Below, in pieces: positions 24,364 through 33,118 of a stretch of 64,000 nt of DNA. The notes under the pieces are model-generated. The model was not told the origin of the DNA, did not search any database, and was given only the letters and a program-made list of their open reading frames with translations. Numbering within the stretch: the stretch's first letter is position 1; every line of letters begins with the position of its first letter. The translations under genes and the position numbers were made by a program. The stretch comes from Enterocloster clostridioformis (lineage in GTDB: Bacteria > Bacillota > Clostridia > Lachnospirales > Lachnospiraceae), in the NCBI RefSeq assembly GCF_020297485.1, contig NZ_JAIWZC010000001.1, forward strand, positions 2,542,001-2,606,000, written 5' to 3'.

Positions 24364-25320
24364 CTAATTTTGCCTGCATGATTCAACCTGCTTCATTAAA
24401 TCCACAGCCCTTTTTCTGATTCCTTCCGCATCCAAGCCATAGTATTCAAATACCTGGCCGGAGGTGCCTGAGATAACCGGCTCATCGGGAAGAGCCAGAT
24501 GCACCACTGTTCTGGGACACTCTTCGCCTATTGCCTGACTGACCATGGCTCCCAGCCCCCCGAAGGGCGAGTGTTCTTCAACCGTCATGACCGCCTTTAC
24601 CCCTGACGCCTTTTCCACCAATGTTTTTCTGTCCATAGGCTTAAGGCAGTACATGTCAAGCACGGCTGCTTCTATCCCATCCCCGCGAAGCATACGGGCC
24701 GCATCCAGTACAGGACGCACCATCTCACCGCAGGCCACAAGCAGTACATCGCTTCCGTCCATCAAAGTTACCGCCTGGTCCATGACAAAGGGGCCCCCTC
24801 CATCTTCATACACATCCTCCACCGGATTTCGTCCCACCCTCAGATAAGCCGGTCTGTCATCCTTTACCAGCGCCTCCATCAGGCACCGGGTTTCATGCCT
24901 GTCGCAGGGCAGATAAACCCTCATGTTGGGAATGGCCGATAAAGCGGCTATATCCTGTGCAGAATGGTGGCTCATTCCCAGGGCGCCATAGCTGATTCCC
25001 CCGCTGATACCAATCAAGGTTACATTTGTGTCCGAATATGCCACATCCACCTTAATCTGCTCATAACTCCTGGCGGAAATAAAGCTTGCCGGAGAGGCCG
25101 CAAATACCCGTTTCCCACACTTTGCCAGCCCTGCCGCTATGCTGACCAGATTCTGCTCAGCTATCCCGGTCTCCACAAACTGATTCGGATACTCCCTGGC
25201 AAAATTTGTCAGGGATGCACTGCCCCGCGAATCGCTACACAATACCACAATGTCCTTGTCTGTCTCTGCCTGCTCCATCAGCACCTCACAGATAACCTGT
25301 CTGTTTGCTGTTTTATTCAT
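24364..25320 (-). CDS. Transketolase, C-terminal subunit
   Basis: 318 residues corresponding to the pyrimidine-binding and C-terminal domains of transketolase. The conserved ETGIAEQNLVSIAAGLAKCG (about 51-70) includes the Glu that activates thiamine diphosphate. YEQIKVDVAYSDTNVTLIG and the C-terminal EEHSPFGGLGAMVSQ follow. It overlaps the N-terminal subunit gene by eight bases, so the two halves form one split enzyme transferring two-carbon units between ketose and aldose phosphates, or a related sugar-specific enzyme. It is the last gene of a nine-gene operon. Split transketolases are common in Firmicutes carbohydrate clusters; the specific donor here is not known. Confidence 0.93.
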   Translation of the reverse strand: MNKTANRQVICEVLMEQAETDKDIVVLCSDSRGSASLTNFAREYPNQFVETGIAEQNLVSIAAGLAKCGKRVFAASPASFISARSYEQIKVDVAYSDTNVTLIGISGGISYGALGMSHHSAQDIAALSAIPNMRVYLPCDRHETRCLMEALVKDDRPAYLRVGRNPVEDVYEDGGGPFVMDQAVTLMDGSDVLLVACGEMVRPVLDAARMLRGDGIEAAVLDMYCLKPMDRKTLVEKASGVKAVMTVEEHSPFGGLGAMVSQAIGEECPRTVVHLALPDEPVISGTSGQVFEYYGLDAEGIRKRAVDLMKQVESCRQN

Positions 25321-26143
25321 GCAGCGCCTCCTCCTTCCTCTCCTCCAGGTCCTTTATAATTTGTTCGTATTCTTCACGGCTTGGCACCTTATGATGCCAT
25401 TCAGCCTTATTCTCCATGAGCGCTGAACCATACCCCTTGACCGTGTCTGCAATCACAACAGACGGCTTCCCCTTCACCGACTTTGCCTCCCTGAATGCAC
25501 GATCCAGACTGTCAATGTCATTTCCATCCGCCTGAATGGCATGCCATCCAAAGCTTTCCCAGCGCTCCTTCTGACACTCCTGTCTCATTACTACTTCTGT
25601 ATTCCCGGAAATCTGGAGATGATTTCTGTCCACCACCGCGCACAGGTTATCCAGTCCATAATGTCCGGCTGCCATAGCGCCCTCCCAGACGCTTCCCTCA
25701 GCAAGTTCCCCGTCACCCATTACCGTATACACCCGGTAGCTTCTCCCATCCATTCTGCCTGCCAGGGCCATGCCCACGCAGACCGGAAGTCCGTGGCCCA
25801 GGGAACCGGAATTCATCTCAATTCCGGGCAGTTTATTATTGGGATGTCCGATATACTTGGAACCAAATTTCGAGAAATTAGCTCTTACATCCTTTATATC
25901 CAGAAACCCCTTGGCGGCAAGGACTGCATAATAGGCTTCCATTGAATGGCCTTTGCTGAGCACAAAGCGGTCCCGTTCAGGAGAGTCCATGTTATCCGGG
26001 CTGATATTCATATGTTTAAAGTATAATGCCACCAGGATATCCATAACGCTCATGTCTCCGCCAATGTGTCCGGTCCCTGCTTCCATAATCATATTGACTG
26101 CATCTTTTCTTAATTCAAATGACAATGCCTTTAAATGTTCCAT
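25313..26143 (-). CDS. Transketolase, N-terminal subunit
   Basis: 276 residues comprising the thiamine diphosphate pyrophosphate-binding domain. Family residues are clear: GTGHIGGDMSVMDILVALYF (about 23-42), SKGHSMEAYYAVLA, GSLGHGLPVCVGMALAGR and the metal/TPP motif GDGELAEGSVWEGAMAAGHY, followed by DRNHLQISG. ATG 26143 (MEHLKALSFELR) follows AAGGGGGAAG. The gene overlaps the phosphatase gene by 29 bp and its partner subunit by eight, implying tight translational coupling. Its presence in an ABC-importer operon suggests that the imported compound enters the pentose phosphate pool. Confidence 0.93.
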   Translation of the reverse strand: MEHLKALSFELRKDAVNMIMEAGTGHIGGDMSVMDILVALYFKHMNISPDNMDSPERDRFVLSKGHSMEAYYAVLAAKGFLDIKDVRANFSKFGSKYIGHPNNKLPGIEMNSGSLGHGLPVCVGMALAGRMDGRSYRVYTVMGDGELAEGSVWEGAMAAGHYGLDNLCAVVDRNHLQISGNTEVVMRQECQKERWESFGWHAIQADGNDIDSLDRAFREAKSVKGKPSVVIADTVKGYGSALMENKAEWHHKVPSREEYEQIIKDLEERKEEALHE

Positions 26144-26768
26144 CCATCTTCCCCCTTGATACACCAATGCATTCCGAAAGATTCATATCCACAGTCCTCC
26201 CATGGAAGGTCACCTGCGCTATTCCGCAGTTATCCAATTTTGTATCCCAAAACTTTCTGACCAGCCTGCCAAGCATTGTATTCAAAATACCACATATAAT
26301 GGCTCCATGGGCCGTAATCAGCACATTGCGGTACTTCTTTTCCATGGGGACCAGTAACTTCTCCACCACCGTGGCTGCCCGGTTCATGATATCCTCAAAG
26401 CTCTCAGCTCCAATATCCGGCCTGTAAGTCTCCGGAGCATCCTCATATCTATAGATAGGTGCTACCAAATCGTGATATCCATGGTCCTGATAAGTGCCTT
26501 TCGACAGTCCATACCCCTGTTCTATCAGCAGCGATTCATCTATGATTGGTATACGCCTCTGTCCCAGTATAATCCGGGCCGTCTCCACGGCCCTGTCCAG
26601 CGGACTGGTATAACATACCTCCCGCGGCACGTCCCTTAATTTACGGGCGGCAGCCCGCGCCTGTTCTCTCCCACGCTCATTTAACGGAATATTTACCTGC
26701 CCCTGCATTCTCCGTTCTACATTCCAGTATGTCTCCCCATGCCTTACAAAATAAATGTCACAGCTCAT
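26115..26768 (-). CDS. Histidine-phosphatase-family (phosphoglycerate mutase-like) enzyme
   Basis: 217 residues with the catalytic FVRHGETYWNVERRMQGQ motif at residues 6-23 (phospho-acceptor His in RHGE), PLDRAVETARIIL, and the second catalytic His in LITAHGAIICGIL. Acting in the cytosol, members remove phosphate from sugar phosphates or other metabolites. The start is ATG 26768 (MSCDIYFVRH), preceded by AAGGAG; a longer upstream frame is unlikely. It sits between the ABC ATPase gene (36 bp) and the transketolase pair (29-bp overlap), so a sugar-phosphate or phospho-metabolite substrate is likely. Cofactor-dependent mutase activity is improbable given its short form. Confidence 0.9.
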   Translation of the reverse strand: MSCDIYFVRHGETYWNVERRMQGQVNIPLNERGREQARAAARKLRDVPREVCYTSPLDRAVETARIILGQRRIPIIDESLLIEQGYGLSKGTYQDHGYHDLVAPIYRYEDAPETYRPDIGAESFEDIMNRAATVVEKLLVPMEKKYRNVLITAHGAIICGILNTMLGRLVRKFWDTKLDNCGIAQVTFHGRTVDMNLSECIGVSRGKMDGTFKGIVI

Positions 26769-26804
26769 CTGCTCTCCTTTATTCCCAACTGCCCCCAAAA
26801 GCTT

Positions 26805-27872
26805 TTACTCTGATATCAGGTGGGGCTTTCCCTGCTGTATTTCCATATATATATCCCCTTCATGGACCTGCATGCCAGTGTCGAACGCATCTGCAACCCA
26901 CTCCTTATCCTGCTGGTCCACAATAAAATAGCGTACCTTTTCCCCCAGAAACATGGAATGCCTCACCCTGCCCTTTATGTAAATGCATCCCTCATTCTCA
27001 GGCTTTATGACAAGACGGATGGACTCCGGACGGATGCTGACCGTGATATTCTGTTTTTCCCTGCAGCTTTCATCTGCCTCTATCTTCTGTCCGCAGTAGG
27101 TCAGCACTGCGTGATGGCCGGTATCCTCGTTCATGCCCTCAATGAAATTGGCCACTCCTATGAAATCTGCCACGAATTTGGTTTTTGGCTTGAAATAAAT
27201 CTCCCTGGGCTCTCCATACTGCTGGATATTGCCGTGCTCCAGAACTAGTATCTTATCAGACATGGACAGCGCCTCCTGCTGGTCGTGGGTAACATATATC
27301 ATTGTAATCCCCAGTTTTCTCTGAATCAGGCGGAGCTCCACCCGCACGGACTCCCTTAACTTTGCATCCAGATTAGAAAGCGGCTCATCCAGCAGCAGCA
27401 GGTCAGCGCTGTTTACCAGAGCTCTTGCAATCGCCACCCTTTGCTGCTGTCCCCCGGACATCTGGTTGGGGTATCTTTTCTCTAATCCTGTAAGATTTAC
27501 CAGTTCCAGCACCTCTTTAACCTTACGGCTGATTTCCTCTTTGGGGATTTTCTGGTTCTTAAGCCCGTATGATACATTTTCCTCCACTGTCATATGCGGG
27601 AACAGCGCATACTCCTGGAACACCATGGGAGTGTTCCTCTTCTGCGGAGGCAGTCTCTCAATGCTCCGCCCGTTTAAGATGATGCTACCCCCATCCAGAT
27701 GGTAGAAACCGGCAATCATTCTTAACAGGGTGGTTTTTCCGCATCCGGACGGGCCCAGGAAGGTGATGAACTTCCCTCTTTCTATATCCAGGGAAATATG
27801 ATTAATAATCACGTTTTTCCCAAACACCTTTACTATATCCTTCATTTGTAATAAAACATCCTTTTCACTCAT
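26805..27872 (-). CDS. ABC transporter ATP-binding protein (AfuC/PotA-like)
   Basis: 355 residues. ABC nucleotide-binding domain at 1-235: Walker A GPSGCGKTTLLR (about 39-50), Q loop VFQEYALFPHMT, signature MSGGQQQRVAIARAL, Walker B LLLLDEPLSNLDAKLR and switch His in YVTHDQQEA. The C-terminal 120 residues form a TOBE-type regulatory domain, as in importers of Fe(III), polyamines, phosphonates or hexose phosphates. ATG 27872 (MSEKDVLLQ) follows GAGGAG. The gene lies 19 bp after the permease gene. The group is recognisable but the substrate class is not fixed by sequence. Confidence 0.95.
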   Translation of the reverse strand: MSEKDVLLQMKDIVKVFGKNVIINHISLDIERGKFITFLGPSGCGKTTLLRMIAGFYHLDGGSIILNGRSIERLPPQKRNTPMVFQEYALFPHMTVEENVSYGLKNQKIPKEEISRKVKEVLELVNLTGLEKRYPNQMSGGQQQRVAIARALVNSADLLLLDEPLSNLDAKLRESVRVELRLIQRKLGITMIYVTHDQQEALSMSDKILVLEHGNIQQYGEPREIYFKPKTKFVADFIGVANFIEGMNEDTGHHAVLTYCGQKIEADESCREKQNITVSIRPESIRLVIKPENEGCIYIKGRVRHSMFLGEKVRYFIVDQQDKEWVADAFDTGMQVHEGDIYMEIQQGKPHLISE

Positions 27873-27891
27873 GATGCGTCTCCTCTCTGTT

Positions 27892-29553
27892 CTATAGGTC
27901 AAATATGTTGATTTTATCACGAAGCAAAAGCTTCGCTATGCCAAAGGTCAGCAGAATAATCAGCATCATGCCAAGGGCTGTTGCTGCAGCATCTCCATAA
28001 GCCCCCCAGTCAGCCAGATTCAGAATGGTATTGGATGCCACATTCCACTTTGCGGAAACAAGGAATATGACTGTACTCAGGGTGTTCATACATTTCATAA
28101 AACTGTATACAAGGCAGATAGACATTGGATTCTTAAGCATGGGCATGACAATGGTCCTGAATGTTTTTACACTGGAACTGCCCAGATTGGCTGCTGCCTC
28201 CTCAATGGACTTGTCAATCTGTTTAAATCCGGCCACAGCATTCCGGTACCCTACCGGTATCTGGCGGATTACCATACCTATAACGATGATTGCGCCGGTT
28301 CCTGTCAGCATCAACGGCTTCTTATTGAATACAATAATCAGCGATATACCGATAAATGTTCCCGGCAGGGATGCCGGAAGCATTGCAAGAAAATCAGCGG
28401 TCTGACGCCCCGGAAACCGTTTCCTGGTGACCAGATAACCCAGAAGTATGCCCAGGCAGGCAGTTGCAATCGCAGCCACAACAGACAATTTCCAGCTGTT
28501 TGCCATGGTCTTTGAATTCAGTACATTGCTGTAAAAATGACTGAATGTAAAGGTATTGTCCACGCCAAGTGTTTCCGTAAAGGAGAATCCCACCACCCCC
28601 CCAATCAGGATACAGATAATCAGGCACACAAAGGAGCATACGGAAAACAGGAACACTTTGACCGGCATTGAAACAAACTCTCTTGTAAGGCCTCCTGTGG
28701 GCTTTCCGGTTACCGTTACATATGATTTCCGGTCCAGATAAAACTTCTGGATAAAAAACATGAGCAGGGAGGGAACCACAAGAAACAGGCTTAAGGCTGC
28801 TGCTAGAGGCATATCATAATTTCCGGTCACTGTGGTATAGGCCAATGTGGCCAATGTATTATAGTTTCCTCCTATAAGTTTGGGATTTCCAAAATCCGCC
28901 AGTGTATTGATGAATACCAGCAGGTATGCGCTGGCTATTCCAGGAGTTGCCAGGGGAACCGTCACCGTGCAGAACAGCCTGAATCCCGACGCTCCCAGGT
29001 TCTGTGCCGACAGCTCCACATTGGGGCTGATGGCCCTTAACACGCCGGAAATGGTAATATAGGCCAAAGGAAAAAAGGCAAGGCTCTGTACAATCCACAG
29101 ACCGAACCACCCATAGGGGTCAGTGATCAGCCCCAGAAGCCTGTATGTTATGACACCCCGGCGACCAAACAGCAGCAGGAACGCAAGGCCTGTCATAACG
29201 GACGGCGCCATATTGGGCAGAAGGGCTATGACACGGAACACCCTGCTTCCGGGCAGCCTGGCGTAATTCATGGCATAGGCGAAAATAAACCCGATTACTA
29301 TGGCAGTCGTGGTAGCCAGTACAGAAGAAACCATAGTATGCCGGAAGGCAGTCATTACCTTGGATGAGGTAAATGCCTTTGTCCAGTCCTCTGCCCCGGG
29401 CAGTAATGCCAGCTTTAAGAATGGATATACAATAAACAGAATAAAGACAAGGAAAATAAGTAATACAAAAAGTGTCAGTCCTGGGTCTGCTATCATATCC
29501 TTCATGTCTGTCAGCAGTCCCTTTTTTTCACGTACCTTTTGTGAACTTTCCAT
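27892..29553 (-). CDS. Fused two-domain ABC permease (AfuB-like)
   Basis: 553 residues with about twelve membrane helices, made of two BPD-type permease domains (about 60-270 and 340-545). Each has its cytoplasmic EAA loop: ELSAQNLGASGFRLF in the first half and EEAAANLGSSSVKTF in the second, the contact sites for the ATPase dimer. Tandem permeases of this size occur in the Fe(III)/2-aminoethylphosphonate/hexose-phosphate importer group. A ribosome site AGAGGTGA precedes ATG 29553. The 108-bp gap from the binding-protein gene carries a stable stem-loop, probably lowering permease expression relative to the binding protein. Confidence 0.94.
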   Translation of the reverse strand: MESSQKVREKKGLLTDMKDMIADPGLTLFVLLIFLVFILFIVYPFLKLALLPGAEDWTKAFTSSKVMTAFRHTMVSSVLATTTAIVIGFIFAYAMNYARLPGSRVFRVIALLPNMAPSVMTGLAFLLLFGRRGVITYRLLGLITDPYGWFGLWIVQSLAFFPLAYITISGVLRAISPNVELSAQNLGASGFRLFCTVTVPLATPGIASAYLLVFINTLADFGNPKLIGGNYNTLATLAYTTVTGNYDMPLAAALSLFLVVPSLLMFFIQKFYLDRKSYVTVTGKPTGGLTREFVSMPVKVFLFSVCSFVCLIICILIGGVVGFSFTETLGVDNTFTFSHFYSNVLNSKTMANSWKLSVVAAIATACLGILLGYLVTRKRFPGRQTADFLAMLPASLPGTFIGISLIIVFNKKPLMLTGTGAIIVIGMVIRQIPVGYRNAVAGFKQIDKSIEEAAANLGSSSVKTFRTIVMPMLKNPMSICLVYSFMKCMNTLSTVIFLVSAKWNVASNTILNLADWGAYGDAAATALGMMLIILLTFGIAKLLLRDKINIFDL

Positions 29554-29580
29554 TCATTATCACCTCTTTCATTGAATTTG

Positions 29581-29649
29581 GTGTATATTTTGGGGGCGCT
29601 CCCTTTTCCGTCTGGAAAATATGGAGCGCCCCCATACACAAGTACACAG
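29581..29649 (-). promoter_or_regulatory. Intercistronic stem-loop between binding protein and permease genes
   Basis: An 11-bp GC-rich stem GGGGGCGCTCC/GGAGCGCCCCC (29592-29602 with 29633-29643) is extended by GTGTAT/ATACAC flanks. On the transcribed minus strand no T run follows, so it is more likely an mRNA-stabilising or partial-attenuation element than a full terminator. Confidence 0.75.
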
Positions 29650-29661
29650 GTGTGTTCTATG

Positions 29662-30786
29662 TTACGGCATCATAGCTGCAAATTTATCTACCGTCTCACT
29701 CTTTACAGACGCCGCCGCAATCGGGTCATACTCCCGGTTGAAATTCAGTTCTGATAATTTGCTTCCGCCCTCCGGCGCGATACAGTCATCCCTTACAGCC
29801 ACACAGTTGGCCAGCTCTACCAATGCATCCAGCGCATCCTTTGTTAGACAGAAATCCACAAAGGCCTGAGCAGCCTGATTATCCTCAGAACCTGCCACCA
29901 TGGAAACCGGAACCATTGTCCATCCGGCTCCCTCGTATACCGTACTTGACATAGGATAGCCTGATGTCTTTACTATCAATTGGTCGGCAAGAAAGTTCAC
30001 GCAGATAAGATACTCTCCCAGACCGGTCTTTTCAGCCGGTGTATAGCCACTGGAGGTATACTGTCCCACCTGCTCGTTAAACTGTTCCAGGTATTCCCAG
30101 CCCTTTTCCTCACCCATGTATTCCAGCACAGAGGAAATAAAGGTATAGCCTGTTCCGGAAGAGGACGGGTCCGGTGTGATGATTTCCCCTTTAAAAGCAG
30201 GGTTTATAAGCTCTTCCAGAGTTGTCGGCATCTCAAGTCCGCTGTCTGCGAATTCCTTCTTCCAGCGCTCTGTGTTAACGCCAATGGAAAGCGTTTCAAT
30301 GTACTGGGATTTCCAGACACCGTTGGGGTCCAGGTACTCAGACGGAATTTCTGCCTCTGTAGAGGACTTATAAGGTACCAGAAGTCCCTGCTGCACCAGA
30401 TTCTCATGACCGTCCACAGTTCCTCCAAGATATACGTTAACGGATGGATTATCTTTTTCTGCCGTCATCTTAGCAACAGCTTCCCCAGTAGGCATACGCA
30501 GATATGACACCTTACATCCGGTCCTCTCTTCAAACATTTCCGCCAGTCTTTTTACCATGTCCTCATGGTAAGAACCCAGAATACTGATTTCCTGACCGGA
30601 CAGGTCCAGCTGGCCGGCCTCCGCCGGTTCCGCTTCTTCCGACTTCCCATCGCTCTCCGGGGCCTTTGTTGTCTCTTCCTGCTTTACCGTGCTTTCCGCC
30701 GTCTTCTGGTTACTGCCGCCGCAGCCTCCCAACAGGGATGCCGTCATTGCTGCTGATACCGCAAGTGCTAATAGATTCCGTTTCAT
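29662..30786 (-). CDS. Extracellular solute-binding lipoprotein (AfuA-like)
   Basis: About 374 residues. A lipoprotein signal peptide (MKRNLLALAVSAAMTASLLG, then lipobox Cys in GGCGG) is followed by a Ser/Thr/Glu-rich linker and a periplasmic-binding-protein type 2 fold: EISILGSYHEDMVKRLAEMF, YLRMPTGEAVAKMTAE, and the phosphate-like loop DPSSSGTGYTFISSV (about 192-206). The SSSGTG segment resembles the anion-binding loop of AfuA/FutA/PhnS proteins, which suits a phosphorylated ligand or an Fe(III) complex. ATG 30786 follows AAGGAG; a longer frame extends back over the neighbouring gene in another phase and is rejected. The gene lies 16 bp after the 285-residue membrane protein gene. Confidence 0.93.
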   Translation of the reverse strand: MKRNLLALAVSAAMTASLLGGCGGSNQKTAESTVKQEETTKAPESDGKSEEAEPAEAGQLDLSGQEISILGSYHEDMVKRLAEMFEERTGCKVSYLRMPTGEAVAKMTAEKDNPSVNVYLGGTVDGHENLVQQGLLVPYKSSTEAEIPSEYLDPNGVWKSQYIETLSIGVNTERWKKEFADSGLEMPTTLEELINPAFKGEIITPDPSSSGTGYTFISSVLEYMGEEKGWEYLEQFNEQVGQYTSSGYTPAEKTGLGEYLICVNFLADQLIVKTSGYPMSSTVYEGAGWTMVPVSMVAGSEDNQAAQAFVDFCLTKDALDALVELANCVAVRDDCIAPEGGSKLSELNFNREYDPIAAASVKSETVDKFAAMMP

Positions 30787-30802
30787 AAGCCACCCTCTCC
30801 TT

Positions 30803-31660
30803 TTACTGTGGATTCTGTGCAAAATCCGCCAAAAATGCCGGCGTGTCCGCCGCAAAGAACATGATACTTCCCACTGTGTTGTCCACATCATATACCTGGC
30901 AGAAGCCATTCTCAAACACCACAATGTAAATCTGCGGAATATCCTTCTGGATGTCGGAGGAATATATCTCAATCTGACATACCGCCTCCCCCTTGCTCCG
31001 GGCCATTTCGGAAAAGTCTTTGCTTCCTTCCAGCTTCTTACCCTGCATGACAATCTCTTTTAACCGGCTTTTTTCATTTACCGTCAGGTTGGACCGTTCC
31101 GACTGTCTGCGCAGCACCACCCTGTTGTAGGAACCTATAAGTTCACCCAGATTGTCGGTGGTATAGAAATGGTCGCAAATCCTGTCTGTCATGGAAGAGA
31201 CCTGATGCTCCGTGAATTCATTGCCGTACATGATTCCATCCCGCACAATATAACTATCCGCTGTAAAGTAAATACTGGGACTCTCCAGGAAATGGATGAC
31301 CCCGCTTACGGTCCTCCTCGGGGAACCGGACTTTTTTCCTGCTTCTGTTGTAACAGGAAGCTTGTACAGCATTTCATAATACTCCAGGATTTCTTCAATG
31401 GACTCAATTTTAACCGCCCCCCACAAATCGTCGCTTAGGTCCAGTGATATGGGCACGGACCGGTTCATCAGGGTATATACATAATTCTCATCATCAATGG
31501 TATGGACCTTGCCATATGGAAGCTGCATATACACCCAGAACATGCATACAGACACAGCTATACAGCATATTGCTACTACATCTGCCCGCGCAGCGCTTTT
31601 GTTTTGCATTTTTTGCACATTTTTTTGTTGTGACTTTAGTATATTCTGTAATTTATTCAT
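30803..31660 (-). CDS. Single-pass membrane protein of the two-component/transport operon
   Basis: 285 residues, unknown to me by name; the overall look recalls DUF3919-type proteins but I cannot confirm this. A basic N-terminus (about 27 residues) precedes one membrane helix (about 28-47, VVAICCIAVSVCMFWVYMQL), and the remaining 240 residues are extracytoplasmic. That domain contains SPSIYFTADSYIVRDGIMYG and a C-terminal YIVVFENGFCQVYDVDNTVG, suggesting a mixed alpha/beta fold. It lies between the histidine kinase gene (18 bp) and the binding-protein gene (16 bp). An accessory sensor linking the binding protein to the kinase is a reasonable guess, not shown. Confidence 0.8.
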   Translation of the reverse strand: MNKLQNILKSQQKNVQKMQNKSAARADVVAICCIAVSVCMFWVYMQLPYGKVHTIDDENYVYTLMNRSVPISLDLSDDLWGAVKIESIEEILEYYEMLYKLPVTTEAGKKSGSPRRTVSGVIHFLESPSIYFTADSYIVRDGIMYGNEFTEHQVSSMTDRICDHFYTTDNLGELIGSYNRVVLRRQSERSNLTVNEKSRLKEIVMQGKKLEGSKDFSEMARSKGEAVCQIEIYSSDIQKDIPQIYIVVFENGFCQVYDVDNTVGSIMFFAADTPAFLADFAQNPQ

Positions 31661-31678
31661 AATAATTCCCTAATTGTT

Positions 31679-33118
31679 TCATAAATGTAACTTTGAAAAA
31701 GTGACCACAAATTCTGCCCCTGACTCATCCCCATCCCACAGACAGATACTTCCCTTAAGCCGGTCCATAATGGAGGCGCACACTGCAAGCCCCAGGCCGT
31801 TTCCACGTCCTGTGCCTCCCTGAACCTGGTAAAAAGGTTTGAATATAAGTTGGGCGTTTTCACGGCTGATGCCGCAGCCATTGTCCCTTATGTGCAGGCT
31901 GATGTTTCCTTCAGTACGTTCCTCCCATATATAAATCTCATCACAGCCGCTGTGGTTTATGGCATTATCCAGTATGGTGAGGATTACCTCCTTACACATC
32001 TGTCTATCAGTCCTCAGTACAGACCCGCTGCTGCACCGGTTTTCCAGCCGGATGTTCCACCGGTGGAATCTTGGCCTCAGCAGCCTGGCGCATTCCTCTA
32101 CCACTTCTTCCAGACCAAAGGAGCTGATATGAAGAGGTCCCCAATCCGCCTTGATATGGGATTCCTCCAGCATCATCTCAATGGAATGCAACAGAGTCTC
32201 TCCTGCCTCCTCTATAATAAAAGCGTCCTCGCAAACCTCATTGTTATCACTGCGCAGCTGAATCATCTGGGAATACCCGATAATGGAGGTCAGAGGCGTT
32301 TTCAACTGATGCGTGGTATTATTAAAAAACTGATGAAGCTGTTCTTTTTGTTCGTCCAAACGTGTTATGTACTCATTCAGCCTCTCGCACATGTGATTAA
32401 ACGCCTCTCCCAGCTCCTGTATCTCATCATTGCTGTTAAGGACCACCCTTTGGTTCAGGTTCCCCTTCTGGATAGAGGAAACCTTCTGGCGAAGTTCATT
32501 CACAGATGCAACCAGCCTGCCAAACAGAAACCACAGAAGAAATGAAAGCGCCACCACCGCAATACCCGACATGGTCAGCAATATGGCTGCAATGGACATC
32601 ATATCCTTGTATTCCTGTACCATGGGATATATGTAACGAATCACCCCCACTGTTGTGGCCGTATCTGTATGGGTATCGTAAATAGGGCTTGAAAAGGATA
32701 AGACCTTTTGGTTATCCACCTTCAGAAAGCTGTATGCTTTCTGGCTGAACGCCTTTTCCACATCCGCGCTGGCAAGTACCCTGACTCCTCTTACATCTGA
32801 ATCAGACAGCAGTCCTTCCCGGGAATAGATTTGCACCCTGACATCCGCCATCTCCGAGAGATAACCTGCAAAATGGGATGCTATCTTTTTTAAATACCCC
32901 TGCCGATCATCTTCAGTGGAGGCCCGGAAATATTTCATGGTATATACCTGCCCCGTATAGCTGCGGCTTGTGAGCCGCTCCACTGCAGACGCATTCAGCT
33001 GCCTGGACAATACAATCAGGGATATTATGTTAAACACAACAATAAAAGGGATTATGATGCACAGGTTCATCTTCACCATGCGCACTTTCAGCTTACTCTT
33101 TATCTTCTTTTTCTCCAC
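31679..33118 (-). CDS. Membrane sensor histidine kinase
   Basis: 479 residues: membrane helix one (about 18-38), an extracytoplasmic sensor of about 135 residues, helix two (about 175-198), HAMP (199-250), a HisKA dimerisation domain with phospho-acceptor His270 in NNTTHQLKTPLTSIIGYSQM, and a HATPase domain with N box LDNAINHS, G1 DNGCGISREN and G2 GRGNGLGLAV. All catalytic motifs are intact. The frame begins with GTG 33118, overlapping the response-regulator gene by 26 bp; an internal ATG at 33079 is possible. It phosphorylates the adjacent OmpR-type regulator and presumably senses the transported solute or its binding protein. Confidence 0.94.
   Translation of the reverse strand: MEKKKIKSKLKVRMVKMNLCIIIPFIVVFNIISLIVLSRQLNASAVERLTSRSYTGQVYTMKYFRASTEDDRQGYLKKIASHFAGYLSEMADVRVQIYSREGLLSDSDVRGVRVLASADVEKAFSQKAYSFLKVDNQKVLSFSSPIYDTHTDTATTVGVIRYIYPMVQEYKDMMSIAAILLTMSGIAVVALSFLLWFLFGRLVASVNELRQKVSSIQKGNLNQRVVLNSNDEIQELGEAFNHMCERLNEYITRLDEQKEQLHQFFNNTTHQLKTPLTSIIGYSQMIQLRSDNNEVCEDAFIIEEAGETLLHSIEMMLEESHIKADWGPLHISSFGLEEVVEECARLLRPRFHRWNIRLENRCSSGSVLRTDRQMCKEVILTILDNAINHSGCDEIYIWEERTEGNISLHIRDNGCGISRENAQLIFKPFYQVQGGTGRGNGLGLAVCASIMDRLKGSICLWDGDESGAEFVVTFSKLHL

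Noticed and set aside
24364..26143. Deoxyxylulose-phosphate synthase instead of split transketolase.
   Set aside because: The two-gene split and the sequence order of TPP motifs fit transketolase halves; DXS is a single longer chain.
30787..31053. N-terminal extension of the solute-binding protein.
   Set aside because: It overlaps the neighbouring gene in another frame and lies before a perfect signal peptide with its own ribosome site.
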